This document shows, piece after piece, positions 44,413-52,269 of a DNA stretch of 64,000 bases (positions within the stretch are counted from its first letter, which is position 1; every line of letters starts with the position of its first letter). The DNA comes from Solirubrobacter ginsenosidimutans (GTDB taxonomy: Bacteria > Actinomycetota > Thermoleophilia > Solirubrobacterales > Solirubrobacteraceae): assembly GCF_027587205.1 (NCBI RefSeq), contig NZ_JAPDOD010000023.1, positions 62,001 to 126,000 of the forward strand, in the 5' to 3' direction. Made by a program: the position numbers and the translations under genes. The notes beneath the pieces were generated by a model. The model saw only the letters and a program-made list of their open reading frames with translations. It ran no database searches and was not told the DNA's origin.

Positions 44413-45381
44413 ATGAGCGCTATGACCAACGCCATGACGACGGAGTTCGAACAGGCCCTCGAGCGGCACCGGCGTGAGTTGCATGTCCACTGCTACCGCA
44501 TGCTCGCCTCCTTCGAGGAGGCCGAGGACGCGCTGCAGGAGGCGTTCCTGCGCGCGTGGCGGGCGCGCGACGCCCAGAACGAGGAGGCCAACGTCCGCGC
44601 GTGGCTCTACAAGATCGCCACCAACGTCTGCATCGACGCGATGCGCCGCAACAAGCGCCAGGTCCTGACCTTGACCTCCAAGGCCGAGGTCCCGTGGCTG
44701 CAGCCGTACCCGGACCGGCTGCTCGACGAGGTCGCGCCGAGCGAGCAGGAGCCGGACGCCCTCGTGGTCGCGCGCGAGACGGTCGAGCTGACGTTCATCG
44801 CCCTGATCCAGCTGCTGCCGGCCCGCCAGCGCGCCGTCGTGATCCTGCGCGACGTCCTGGACTGGTCGGCTGCCGAGACCGCCGAGCTGCTCGACATCAG
44901 CGTCGCCTCGGCGAACAGCGCGCTGCAGCGGGGGCGCGAGACGCTGCGCAACGAGCTGCCGGAGCGCCCGTCCGAGCGGCGGGTGTCCGACGAGCTCTCC
45001 GAGGAGGAACAGCGGCTGCTCGCCGGCTTCATCGCCGCGCACGAGGCCGGCGACGCTGAGGCCTCGGTGGCGCTGATGCGGGAGGACATCCGCTGCACGA
45101 TGCCGCCGCAGCCGATGGTCTTCGACGGCCGCGACTCGCTCGCGCCGCTGCTGGAGACGGCGTTCGGCCCCGAGGGCCTCGGCGAGTGGCGCCTCGTCCC
45201 CACGCGCGCGAACCGGATGCCCGCCGCGGCGAGCTACCTGCGCAAGCGCGGGGAGACCGAGTGGCGCGCGTTCAAGTTCGACATCCTGCGCGTCGAGGAC
45301 GGCGCGGTCGCCGAGATCACGACCTTCGATGCGACCCTGTTCGAGCAGTTCGGCCTGCCACTAGTGCTCGACGAGCGATGA
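44413..45381 (+). CDS. ECF sigma factor with C-terminal SnoaL-like domain (SigX5 type)
   Basis: A 322-residue sigma factor. Region 2 spans 15-85 ('ERHRRELHVHCYRMLASFEE', 'NVRAWLYKIATNVCIDAMRR'), region 4 about 130-185 ('ARQRAVVILRDVLDWSAAET', 'SVASANSALQRGRETL'), and residues 205-318 are a SnoaL/NTF2-like domain ('FIAAHEAGDAEASVALMRED', 'MPPQPMVFDGRDSL'). The added domain usually replaces an anti-sigma factor in controlling such sigmas. It is probably a stress regulator within this signalling cluster. Confidence 0.92.
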   Translation: MSAMTNAMTTEFEQALERHRRELHVHCYRMLASFEEAEDALQEAFLRAWRARDAQNEEANVRAWLYKIATNVCIDAMRRNKRQVLTLTSKAEVPWLQPYPDRLLDEVAPSEQEPDALVVARETVELTFIALIQLLPARQRAVVILRDVLDWSAAETAELLDISVASANSALQRGRETLRNELPERPSERRVSDELSEEEQRLLAGFIAAHEAGDAEASVALMREDIRCTMPPQPMVFDGRDSLAPLLETAFGPEGLGEWRLVPTRANRMPAAASYLRKRGETEWRAFKFDILRVEDGAVAEITTFDATLFEQFGLPLVLDER

Positions 45382-45411
45382 ATTCACGCCGATGCGCGAG
45401 TCTCTAGGGCC

Positions 45412-45801
45412 ATGTTCAAGGACACCAAGGCCTTCAGCGGCTTCGCGGTAGACGACATCGACAAGGCGCGCGAGTTCTACGGCTCCGTGCTCGGCATCGC
45501 GCTGGGCGCCGAGGAGATGGGTCTGCTCACGCTCCTGCTCGGCGGCAACCGGCCCACGATCGTCTACCCGAAGCCCGACTTCGAGCCGGCGACCTACACG
45601 ATCCTGAACTTCCCGGTCGAGGACATCGACGCCGCGGTCGACGAGCTGATCGAGCGCGGCGTGGCGATGGAGATCTACGACGGCTTCGGGCAGGACGAAC
45701 GCGGCGTCTCGCGCGACGAGAACGGCCCGCCGATCGCGTGGTTCCGCGATCCCGCGGGCAACATCCTCGCGGTGCTGGAGGCCGCGGGGCCGGGCGCTTA
45801 G
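45412..45801 (+). CDS. VOC-superfamily (glyoxalase-like) protein
   Basis: A 129-residue paired beta-alpha-beta-beta-beta protein. 'FSGFAVDDIDKAREFYGSVL' starts the first half, and 'VEDIDAAVDELIERGV' with 'GPPIAWFRDPAGNILAVLE' the second; the last matches the metal-ligand strand of VOC enzymes. It could be a dioxygenase-, isomerase- or resistance-type VOC protein; the substrate is unknown. It follows the SigX5-type gene by 30 bp in the same direction, so the two may be co-transcribed. Confidence 0.85.
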   Translation: MFKDTKAFSGFAVDDIDKAREFYGSVLGIALGAEEMGLLTLLLGGNRPTIVYPKPDFEPATYTILNFPVEDIDAAVDELIERGVAMEIYDGFGQDERGVSRDENGPPIAWFRDPAGNILAVLEAAGPGA

Positions 45802-46004
45802 GCGATCGGCTCGAGGTCGCGTTCGAAGTCGAACGCGGGCGCGGCTTGGGGGTCGGTCTCCGGCTCGGCGCCGCGTCCGCGGACCTTCGCGTAGAGGACG
45901 AAGCCGACCATCGCGATGATGGGGGCCAGATAGAGGAGGCTGGCGGCGAGGGATGTCACGCAGGCGAACACTCCCGCGACCGTACGTTCCGCCTGTGGGC
46001 TCAC
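45798..46004 (-). CDS. Small membrane protein
   Basis: A 68-residue protein with one or two membrane segments ('GVFACVTSLAASLLYLAPII' running into 'AMVGFVLYAKVRG', residues 11-43), a basic turn 'KVRGRG' and an acidic tail ('AFDFERDLEPIA') likely on the cytoplasmic side. The start is GTG at 46004. I recognise no family. It lies convergent to the VOC gene with a four-base stop overlap and 21 bp after the MpsC-like gene on the same strand. Confidence 0.6.
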   Translation of the reverse strand: MSPQAERTVAGVFACVTSLAASLLYLAPIIAMVGFVLYAKVRGRGAEPETDPQAAPAFDFERDLEPIA

Positions 46005-46025
46005 GGTGAGAATGTCGCCGAAGGA

Positions 46026-46421
46026 CTAGGGGAGCTCGTGGTCGGCGACGAGGTCCGTCGGGCTGAGGACGAAGACCTCGCAGATCATGTCCGGGTTCTG
46101 CTGGTTGCCGCTCATGAATCCGATCACCGGGCGGCCGGTGGCGTGCTCGATCACCGCCTCGAAGCGCTCGCGCATGACCTCCTGGAAGATCATCCGCTGC
46201 TGGATGACGGCGTGGCCCTGCCCGCCGTCGAGCAGCGTCTGCTCGACGCGGGTGAAGCCGCCGCGCAGCACGCAGACCACGAGGTCGTCGTGGTAATAGG
46301 TCTTGGCCTGGGTCGGCCCTCGCCCATAGAACTCCTTCAGCAGGGCGACCATGCCGTCGGAGATCGCGGTGAGCACGTCGCCGTGGGTGCCGTACAGGCT
46401 GTGGGCGTCGTGTTCGGTCAT
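46026..46421 (-). CDS. DUF2294/MpsC-domain protein, copy 1
   Basis: A 131-residue single-domain protein of the DUF2294 family (also called MpsC). The core 'ISDGMVALLKEFYGRGPTQA', 'YYHDDLVVCVLRGGFTRVEQ', 'RMIFQEVMRERFEAVIEHAT' and 'VIGFMSGNQQNPDMICEVFV' matches the family. S. aureus MpsC is part of a proposed cation-translocating, membrane-potential system, but stand-alone copies have no settled role. It is divergent from copy 2 (46535), separated by 113 bp. Confidence 0.85.
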   Translation of the reverse strand: MTEHDAHSLYGTHGDVLTAISDGMVALLKEFYGRGPTQAKTYYHDDLVVCVLRGGFTRVEQTLLDGGQGHAVIQQRMIFQEVMRERFEAVIEHATGRPVIGFMSGNQQNPDMICEVFVLSPTDLVADHELP

Positions 46422-46534
46422 CGGTTCGATCGTATCCGCACGGGAGCGCTAGAGTCACGTCTTCGACCGCCGTCGGGTCTCGCCCTTCGCCTCGCGCGCG
46501 TCAGCTCCAGGGAGAGCGAGAGAGGACGCCATCC

Positions 46535-46900
46535 GTGGCGATTGCAGATGGTCCGCTCGACGGTGAAGCCCTGCTGTCGGCCATCACCGACGCGATGATC
46601 GGCCTGCACGAGCGGTATTACCACCGTCCGCCGGTTACGGCCAAGTGCCAGCTGATGGGCGACGACCTGCTCGCCTGCGTGCTCGGCAGCGTCTACACCG
46701 ACGTCGAGAAGACGCTGATCGAGATCGAGCGCGCCCCGATCGTCCAGGACAACCGAAACGCGTTCCAGCGCGCCATGGAGGGACGATTCATCAGCGCGGT
46801 CGAGACGCTCTCCGGACGGGCAGTGGTCCTGTTCATCTCCAGCCACAACATCGGCCCGGACCTCGAGGTCGAGCTGTTCTTCTTCGCCGACCCGCCCTGA
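46535..46900 (+). CDS. DUF2294/MpsC-domain protein, copy 2
   Basis: A 121-residue paralogue of the divergent gene at 46026. Matching blocks are 'ITDAMIGLHERYYHRPPVTA', 'GDDLLACVLGSVYTDVEKTL', 'NRNAFQRAMEGRFISAVETL' and 'VVLFISSHNIGPDLEVELFF'. The start is GTG at 46535. The two copies share the whole fold but little exact identity, so the duplication is old. They could form a heteromer. The gene ends 5 bp before the stop of the convergent SigF-like gene. Confidence 0.85.
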   Translation: MAIADGPLDGEALLSAITDAMIGLHERYYHRPPVTAKCQLMGDDLLACVLGSVYTDVEKTLIEIERAPIVQDNRNAFQRAMEGRFISAVETLSGRAVVLFISSHNIGPDLEVELFFFADPP

Positions 46901-46905
46901 GGCGC

Positions 46906-47685
46906 TCACGCGGCGGAGGCCGGCTGTTGCGAGGCCTCGTGCAGGCGCTCGATGGAGCGGGTGATCAGCCGCGAGACGTGCATCTGCGAGACGCCCGTCA
47001 TCTCGGCGATCTGCGACTGCAACCGGTCTTCGCGGAAGCGAAGGCGCAGGATCAGCCGCTCGCGCTCCCCGAGGACGCCCATCAGGTGCTCGAGGTCAGC
47101 GGCGTTCTCGGCCCGCTCGAAGCCCGGATCCACGAACGCGACGTCGTACGTCTCGCCGTTGTCGTTCCGGGGACGATCGAAGGAGGTCGCGTGGCGGGCC
47201 TTCGCGGCCTGCAGCGTCTCGATGACCTCCTCGGTCGTGGTGGCGGAGCGGGCGGCGATCTCGGTCACCGTCGGCGAGCGCCCCAGCTCACCGGACAGTT
47301 CCGCGGTGAGCGCGTCGATACGTGACACGCGCTCCTGGAGCGGCCGGGGGACGCGAACCGACCAGCTGCGATCGCGGAAGTGGCGCTTGAGCTCGCCCAG
47401 GATCGTCGGGAAGGCGAACGACGTGAACGCCAGTCCGCGCTCGGGATCGAACCGGTCGATCGCCTTGATCAGGCCGATCGCAGCGACCTGCTCGAGGTCG
47501 TCGAGATCTTCTCGACTGTGTTCGTAGCGGCGCGCGAGTTGGCGTGCCAGCGGCATGAAGCGTTCGACGAGCGCCGCCCGCATCGTCGGGTCGACGGCAA
47601 GCTGTGCGAAGAGGTCGTGCTCCTTACGGAGCCGTTGTGGATCCGCTGACCACGTCTGGGTGTGACTGTTTGAGTGGCCGGGCAC
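46906..47685 (-). CDS. SigB/SigF/SigG-type sigma factor, copy 1
   Basis: A 259-residue group 3 sigma factor with regions 2, 3 and 4. Region 2 is 'MRAALVERFMPLARQLARRY' and 'DLEQVAAIGLIKAIDRFDPE', with 'AFPTILGELKRHFRDRSWSV'. Region 3 is 'LQERVSRIDALTAELSGELG', and region 4 'ERERLILRLRFREDRLQSQI' with 'MTGVSQMHVSRLITRSIERL'. These sigmas drive general stress or sporulation-like programmes and are usually held by RsbW-type anti-sigmas, none of which is in this window. The GTG start is preceded by GGAGGT. It is a tandem paralogue of the next gene, and their leaders are also alike. Confidence 0.93.
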   Translation of the reverse strand: MPGHSNSHTQTWSADPQRLRKEHDLFAQLAVDPTMRAALVERFMPLARQLARRYEHSREDLDDLEQVAAIGLIKAIDRFDPERGLAFTSFAFPTILGELKRHFRDRSWSVRVPRPLQERVSRIDALTAELSGELGRSPTVTEIAARSATTTEEVIETLQAAKARHATSFDRPRNDNGETYDVAFVDPGFERAENAADLEHLMGVLGERERLILRLRFREDRLQSQIAEMTGVSQMHVSRLITRSIERLHEASQQPASAA

Positions 47686-47772
47686 CGCGCACCTCCGAGA
47701 ACGCTCCGTTGAGCCGTTTCCGGAAGTCAGGAGGCGCTGCCACAGTCACGACGTCGCCTCACGATGCCCTCC
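47686..47772 (-). promoter_or_regulatory. Leader of SigF-like copy 1, duplicated
   Basis: Reads GGAGGGCAT, then GAGGCGA, GCGCCTCCTGACTTCCG, GAGCGTTC and CGGAGGT before the GTG. The same blocks in the same order and spacing precede copy 2. Confidence 0.65.
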
Positions 47773-47809
47773 TACGAGACAGACTACTCTCGTCGCTGTC
47801 CCTCGCGGC

Positions 47810-48571
47810 TCAGTTGGCGCCGGAGAGGATGTGCAGGCGCGCGAGTGATCGCCTGATCAGCCGTGAGACGTGCATCTGGGACATCCCGGTGATCTCGGCG
47901 ATCTCGGATTGCAGGCGGTCCTCGCCGAAGCGCAGGCGCAGGATCAGTTGCTCGCGCTCGCCGAGGACGCGCATCAGGTGCCAGAGGTCCGCGGTGGTCT
48001 CGGCCTGGTCGAAGCCGGGATCCTCGATCGCGACGTCGACGGTCCGGCCGGCGCCGTCGATCGGCTGATCGAACGACGCCACCCGGCGCGCGCTCGCGGC
48101 CTCCAGTGCCTCGAGGACCTCTTCGATCGAGATCGACGAGCGCGTCGCGATCTCGGCCACGGTCGGCGAGCGCCCGAGTTCCGTGGACAGCTCCGTGGTG
48201 ACCGCGTCGATCCGTGTCACGTGCTCTTGCAATCGACGTGGGAGGCGGATCGCCCACCCCCGGTCGCGGAAGTGGCGCTTGAGCTCGCCCATCACGGTCG
48301 GAAAGGCGAAGGTCCCGAACGCCAGCCCGCGGGACACGTCGAACCGGTCGACCGCCTTGATCAGGCCGATGGCCGCGATCTGCTCGAGGTCGTCGAGGTC
48401 TTCGTGCCCGCCCTGGTAGCGACGGGCGAGCCGGCGAGCGATCGGCATGAAGTGGTCGATCACTTCAGCCCGACTGGACGGGTCGGTCGCGAGGCGCTCG
48501 AACAGCAGGCGCTCCGCGCGCAACCGCGCAGGGTCTGCCGACCACGTCAGCGCGGAACTGGGGACGGACAA
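47810..48571 (-). CDS. SigB/SigF/SigG-type sigma factor, copy 2
   Basis: A 253-residue paralogue of the gene at 46906, alike over the full length: 'DHFMPIARRLARRYQGGHED', 'DLEQIAAIGLIKAVDRFDVS', 'AFPTVMGELKRHFRDRGWAI', 'TELSTELGRSPTVAEIATRS', 'EREQLILRLRFGEDRLQSEI', 'MSQMHVSRLIRRSLARLHIL'. The start appears to be TTG at 48571, preceded by CGGAGGT. The 238-bp offset and similar leaders show a tandem duplication that included the control region. The recognition helix of region 4.2 is nearly the same in both, so promoter sets may overlap. Confidence 0.92.
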   Translation of the reverse strand: MSVPSSALTWSADPARLRAERLLFERLATDPSSRAEVIDHFMPIARRLARRYQGGHEDLDDLEQIAAIGLIKAVDRFDVSRGLAFGTFAFPTVMGELKRHFRDRGWAIRLPRRLQEHVTRIDAVTTELSTELGRSPTVAEIATRSSISIEEVLEALEAASARRVASFDQPIDGAGRTVDVAIEDPGFDQAETTADLWHLMRVLGEREQLILRLRFGEDRLQSEIAEITGMSQMHVSRLIRRSLARLHILSGAN

Positions 48572-48661
48572 CAGGTACCTCCGAACGCTCGGATGAGTCG
48601 CTACGGAAGTCAGGAAGCGCTGCTGACTCGGCTCGACTTGCCTCGCCTCGCCATGCCCTCC
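48572..48661 (-). promoter_or_regulatory. Leader of SigF-like copy 2, duplicated
   Basis: Blocks GGAGGGCAT, GAGGCGA, GCGCTTCCTGACTTCCG, GAGCGTTC and GGAGGT match the leader of copy 1 at nearly equal spacing. Upstream (48662-48758) is an AT-richer stretch in which I see no clear promoter. Confidence 0.65.
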
Positions 48662-48758
48662 AGTGATGACGGTACTTCAACCATGTGCAAGATTTTAGAA
48701 TCGGTGTTGAATTTGTGCCCGCTCTGACATTCCAAAAGGCTGACTCACATTTGACCAC

Positions 48759-49409
48759 TCAGGCGTCGATCAGGCCGTGGTCGAGGGCGTAGCGAACGAG
48801 CTCGGCGCGTGTGGTCCGGCGCAGCTTGTGCTGGATGTGCGAGCGGTGGGTCTCCACCGTGCGCATGCTGAGGAACAGGCGCTCCCCGATCTCCGCGTTG
48901 GTGTGACCGAGCGCGATCAGGCGCAGGACCTCGAGCTCACGTTCGCTGAGGTCGTCGGGCGCCGCCGCCGCGGCGGCGGTGAGCTCGAGCGCCATCCGCG
49001 CGCCCATCTGGGGGTTCAGATACGTCCCGCCGCGTGCCACCGTCCGGATCGCCGTGACCAGCTCGGCGCCGGCGGCCTCCTTGAGCACGTAGGCGCGAGC
49101 ACCCGCCCGCAGCGCCTCGCGCGCGAACGCGGGATCGCTCTGCATGGTCAGGACGACCACCGCGCACGTCGCCTTGACCTCCGCGATCGCGGTGAGGCTC
49201 GACGGGCCGGGCATGTTGAGGTCCAGCACGAGCACGTGCGGGCGCCGCTGCTCGACCAGCCGCAGCGCGTCCGGCACGTTGCCCGCCTCGCCGATGACGT
49301 GCAGGCCTTCTTGGCCCTGCAGCAGAAGCCGCAGCCCCGCGCGGACGACCTCATGATCGTCGGCGAGGACGATGTCGATCGCGGGCGGGTCCTCCGCGAG
49401 GTCTGACAT
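48759..49409 (-). CDS. NarL/LuxR-family response regulator
   Basis: A 216-residue regulator: receiver domain with 'IVLADDHEVVRAGLRLLL' (13-30), phospho-acceptor Asp in 'VLVLDLNMPG' near 62, Thr in 'VVVLTMQSD' and Lys in 'AYVLKEAAGA'; LuxR helix-turn-helix at 150-210 ('LSERELEVLRLIALGHTNAE', 'RLFLSMRTVETHRSHIQHKL'). TATCGT (49422-49417) ends 7 nt before the ATG, so it may be leaderless. The GAF kinase at 50401 is the nearest candidate partner. It is also a candidate activator of the shared palindrome promoters at 50-58 kb. Confidence 0.93.
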   Translation of the reverse strand: MSDLAEDPPAIDIVLADDHEVVRAGLRLLLQGQEGLHVIGEAGNVPDALRLVEQRRPHVLVLDLNMPGPSSLTAIAEVKATCAVVVLTMQSDPAFAREALRAGARAYVLKEAAGAELVTAIRTVARGGTYLNPQMGARMALELTAAAAAAPDDLSERELEVLRLIALGHTNAEIGERLFLSMRTVETHRSHIQHKLRRTTRAELVRYALDHGLIDA

Positions 49410-49433
49410 GCCGGCGACGATATCCCCCCGCGG

Positions 49434-50312
49434 CTAGACGACCGCACGAGCGGCGATGGCGTCCGCCGCCAGGCCGGCCTGCCGCGCGGCGAGCAAGCGG
49501 CTGCCGGTCATGTCGCCGACGGCGTAGATGTCTTCGACGCCGGTCACCCGCCCCGTCTCGTCGACGTCGGTGAAGCCGTTCGCCGCTCCCGGCGGCAGAC
49601 CGCTCACGGCCCGCCCCACGAGGTGGGGTAGGGCGACGGCGATCTCGGCGGAGATCGTGCCGCCGCCCGCGAGCTCCAGGCGGCCGTCATGGAACCGCTC
49701 GACCACGGTCTCGTCCATGAGGCCGATGCCGGATGCGAGCAGCCGGGCACTCAGCGGGTCGGTCGTCCGTTCGGCGGTGACGACCAGCACACGCAGCGCG
49801 ACGCCCCGGTGGGCCGCCCATGCCGCGGTCTGTAGCGCGACCTCATACAGCGGAGGTGTCCACATGTTCGCCGAACGGGCGACGTACGCCATCGACGCGA
49901 CCGGCTCGAGCGCGGCGACGACGGCGCCCAGGTCCTCGAGTCCGCGAAACGGCACGGTGCCTTCGACGGCGACCGCCGGCCGCGTGCCCAGCGCGAGGAT
50001 CAAGGTGTCGTAGAAGCGCTGAGCGCCTCCCTGCGTCAGCAACTCGCGCGCGCCGGGGTCGACCGCCTCGAGCGCGTCGCGGGTGAAGCGGAACCCGAGC
50101 TCGCCGGCGAGCTCGGCGAGCTCGACCCGCGCGGTCGTCGCCCGTAGGAACGGCGGGCCGGCGTCGAGCGACCGCGTGGTGACGTGGCGCTGCGGGGTGA
50201 TGAGCTCGACGTCGAAGTGGCCGGGAGCCGCGGCCTGCAGTGCGCGCACCGCCGCCAGGCCGGCGACGCCGCCGCCCGCGACAAGGACCTTGCTGGACGG
50301 TTCCTCGGCCAT
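49434..50312 (-). CDS. NAD(P)/FAD-dependent oxidoreductase, sulfide:quinone reductase-like (copy 1)
   Basis: A 292-residue flavoprotein. The FAD motif is 'VLVAGGGVAGLAAVRALQAA' (9-28), a second strand-loop 'DTLILALGTRPAV' is near 105, and the C-terminal FAD motif 'GVEDIYAVGDMTGSRLLAAR' near 258. It resembles the N-terminal two thirds of sulfide:quinone or type II NADH dehydrogenases and lacks their long membrane-binding C-terminus. Redox partner unknown. It is the shortest of three paralogues here (others at 52270 and 58182), and all share a promoter architecture. Confidence 0.87.
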   Translation of the reverse strand: MAEEPSSKVLVAGGGVAGLAAVRALQAAAPGHFDVELITPQRHVTTRSLDAGPPFLRATTARVELAELAGELGFRFTRDALEAVDPGARELLTQGGAQRFYDTLILALGTRPAVAVEGTVPFRGLEDLGAVVAALEPVASMAYVARSANMWTPPLYEVALQTAAWAAHRGVALRVLVVTAERTTDPLSARLLASGIGLMDETVVERFHDGRLELAGGGTISAEIAVALPHLVGRAVSGLPPGAANGFTDVDETGRVTGVEDIYAVGDMTGSRLLAARQAGLAADAIAARAVV

Positions 50313-50318
50313 CGGACC

Positions 50319-50382
50319 AACCTACGGCGAGCGCTGCGGCTCGCGCCGGGGCGGAATACGTCGGCGCCCGGGGGAAAGCCGC
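50319..50382 (-). promoter_or_regulatory. Shared-type promoter of oxidoreductase copy 1
   Basis: On the minus strand GCGGCTTTCCCCC (50382-50370) matches GCGGGTTTCCCGC at 11 of 13 positions. Its centre is 52 bp from the -10 element TAGGTT (50324-50319), which ends 6 nt before the ATG. The site also lies just upstream of the TAGGAT -10 (50386-50391) of the divergent kinase gene. Confidence 0.6.
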
Positions 50383-50400
50383 AGTTAGGATGCGGGGGGA

Positions 50401-51897
50401 GTGCCCGATCGCACCATCGACGAGCTCCTCGCGCTCGACGAAGCGACCCTCCGGCGATTGCTGGAGGCTGGACGGGCGCTGGTCGCGCACCTCGACCTCG
50501 ACGGCATCCTCGAGCTCTTGCTCGACGTCGCGACCGAGCTGACCGGCGCGCGCGAGGCCGCGATCGGCGTCATCGCTCGTCCGGCCACCGGCAGTTCCCT
50601 CGGCGTGCCGATCGTGATCCGCGGCGAGGTCTGGGGCGCGCTGCACTTGACCGAGAAGCGGGATGCGACCGAGTTCACGGCGGCCGATGAGCAGACGGCG
50701 ACGGTGCTGGCCGGCTGGGCCGGGATCGCGATCGACAACGCCCGGCTCTACGAGGGCGTCCAGGTGCGCAAGCAGGAACTCGAGCGCGCGGTTGAGGGGC
50801 TCGAGGCGACGACCGCGATCGTGCGCGCCATCGGCACCGAGACCGACGTGGGTCGCGTCTTGGAGCTGATCGTCACGCGCGGGCGGGCGCTGATCGACGC
50901 TCGCTCGCTCGTGCTGCTGCTCGCCGAGGGGACGGAGCTCGTCGTCGCGGCGAGCGCGGGCCAGGTCGAGAGCCGCGCCGTCGGCTCACGGATCCCGATC
51001 GGAGGGACGGCCGCGGGGGAGGTCCTCTCCGCCGCGGGCCCGACGCGCATGACCGACGCGCAGACGATGCTGCGGCTCGAGGACGCCGGGCTCGGGGTCG
51101 TGGGCGCCGAGACCGGCATGCTGGTGCCGCTGGTGTATCGCCAGCACGCGCTCGGCATGCTCGCGGCGTTCGACAGCATGACCGGCGACGGCCAGTTCGA
51201 CGCCGCGCAGGAGTCGTTGCTCGTGACGTTCGCGGCGAGCGCCGCGACCGCGGTGGCGACCGCCAAGACGGTCGAGCGCGAGCGCCTGCACGACTCGCTG
51301 GCGGCGGCGGAGAGCGAACGCCGCCGCTGGGCGCGCGAGCTGCACGACGACACCTTGCAGGGTCTCGCGGGCCTGAGCGTCCTCTTGGCGTCTGCCGGCC
51401 CGGATGCCGATCGCCGCAGCGTGGACCTCGCGGTCGGGCTGGTCGCCGAACGGATCCAGGAACAGATCGAAGGGGTGCGCACGCTGATCACCGAGCTGCG
51501 GCCCGCGGCGCTCGACCAGCTCGGCCTCAAACCGGCGCTGGAGAGCCTGCTCGCGCGCATCGGCACCGTCGAGGGCCTCGACGTAACCGGCGATCTCGAG
51601 ATCGGGTCAGAACGCCTCGACCCCGAGCTTGAGACGACGATCTACCGCTTCGCCCAGGAAGCCCTGACCAACGTGGCCAAGCACGCCCGCGCCGAGCACC
51701 TGCGGGTCCGCATGCGGCGCGCGCCCGGCACGATCGAGCTCGAGATCGCCGACGACGGCAGCGGCTTCGATCCCGCCCGGCGCGGCGATGGCTTCGGCCT
51801 GGTCGGGATGAAGGAGCGCGCCGGCCTCGTCGGCGGCGCGATGCGTGTCGAGTCGTCGGTGGCCGGGACCACCGTGCACGGCTCGTTCCCGGCGTAG
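50401..51897 (+). CDS. GAF-domain sensor histidine kinase (NarX/DevS type)
   Basis: A 498-residue soluble kinase. GAF 1 (about 25-125) looks shortened: 'GAREAAIGVIARPATGSSLG' runs straight into the last strands, with the middle of the usual domain missing. GAF 2 spans 145-290 ('VLELIVTRGRALIDARSLVL'). HisKA_3 follows ('ERRRWARELHDDTLQGLAGL', His near 313), then HATPase ('YRFAQEALTNVAKHARAEHL', 'IADDGSGFD', 'GFGLVGMKERA'). There is no membrane helix. The start is GTG at 50401. It probably phosphorylates the regulator at 48759 in response to a gas, redox or ligand signal. Confidence 0.92.
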   Translation: MPDRTIDELLALDEATLRRLLEAGRALVAHLDLDGILELLLDVATELTGAREAAIGVIARPATGSSLGVPIVIRGEVWGALHLTEKRDATEFTAADEQTATVLAGWAGIAIDNARLYEGVQVRKQELERAVEGLEATTAIVRAIGTETDVGRVLELIVTRGRALIDARSLVLLLAEGTELVVAASAGQVESRAVGSRIPIGGTAAGEVLSAAGPTRMTDAQTMLRLEDAGLGVVGAETGMLVPLVYRQHALGMLAAFDSMTGDGQFDAAQESLLVTFAASAATAVATAKTVERERLHDSLAAAESERRRWARELHDDTLQGLAGLSVLLASAGPDADRRSVDLAVGLVAERIQEQIEGVRTLITELRPAALDQLGLKPALESLLARIGTVEGLDVTGDLEIGSERLDPELETTIYRFAQEALTNVAKHARAEHLRVRMRRAPGTIELEIADDGSGFDPARRGDGFGLVGMKERAGLVGGAMRVESSVAGTTVHGSFPA

Positions 51898-51899
51898 GT

Positions 51900-52103
51900 C
51901 TACTCGTCCGCGCAGCCGGCGATGTGGACACGCTCGTAGCGGTCGTGGACGAAGACGTCGGCGCCGCCCGCGTCGCGCGTGGCCGCCAGTTCGGCCTCGG
52001 TCTCGCTGCCGTGCTCGGAGAGCGGCTCCTCCTCGCCCTCGCGCTGCACGTGCCAGGTCCCGAGCCGGTGCGGAATGACGTGGAGGGGAGCGGCGGAGGT
52101 CAT
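51900..52103 (-). CDS. DUF2188-like small protein
   Basis: A 67-residue protein from the ATG at 52103: 'PLHVIPHRLGTWHVQREGEE' followed by a helix 'SETEAELAATRDAGGADVFV' and a strand 'VHDRYERVHIAG'. This is the DUF2188 pattern (a single beta-beta-alpha-beta unit that begins 'VvPh..gW.V'). Function unknown; such proteins often sit near stress genes. The longer open frame upstream is antisense to the next gene's promoter and is not coding. It is convergent with the kinase gene. Confidence 0.7.
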   Translation of the reverse strand: MTSAAPLHVIPHRLGTWHVQREGEEEPLSEHGSETEAELAATRDAGGADVFVHDRYERVHIAGCADE

Positions 52104-52197
52104 TCCTGCAGGGTGAGCGCCGCCGCGCCGGCGTCCATCCGTGGAAGCCCGCAGCCCGGGCCGGAGGAGCCGCAGTTCGGGTTGCCCGTGCCGGCAT

Positions 52198-52262
52198 GTG
52201 GGTTTTCCACGCGCGGGAGCGGCGTTCTCCCGGTCCCGTGGGCGCTCGCGCGGACGTAGCGT
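52198..52262 (+). promoter_or_regulatory. Shared-type promoter of oxidoreductase copy 2
   Basis: GTGGGTTTTCCAC (52198-52210) is 53 bp (centre to first base) from TAGCGT (52257-52262), which ends 7 nt before the ATG. The context CGTAGsGTGG around the -10 is shared with the copy 3 promoter. Confidence 0.65.
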
Positions 52263-52269
52263 GGCTTGC

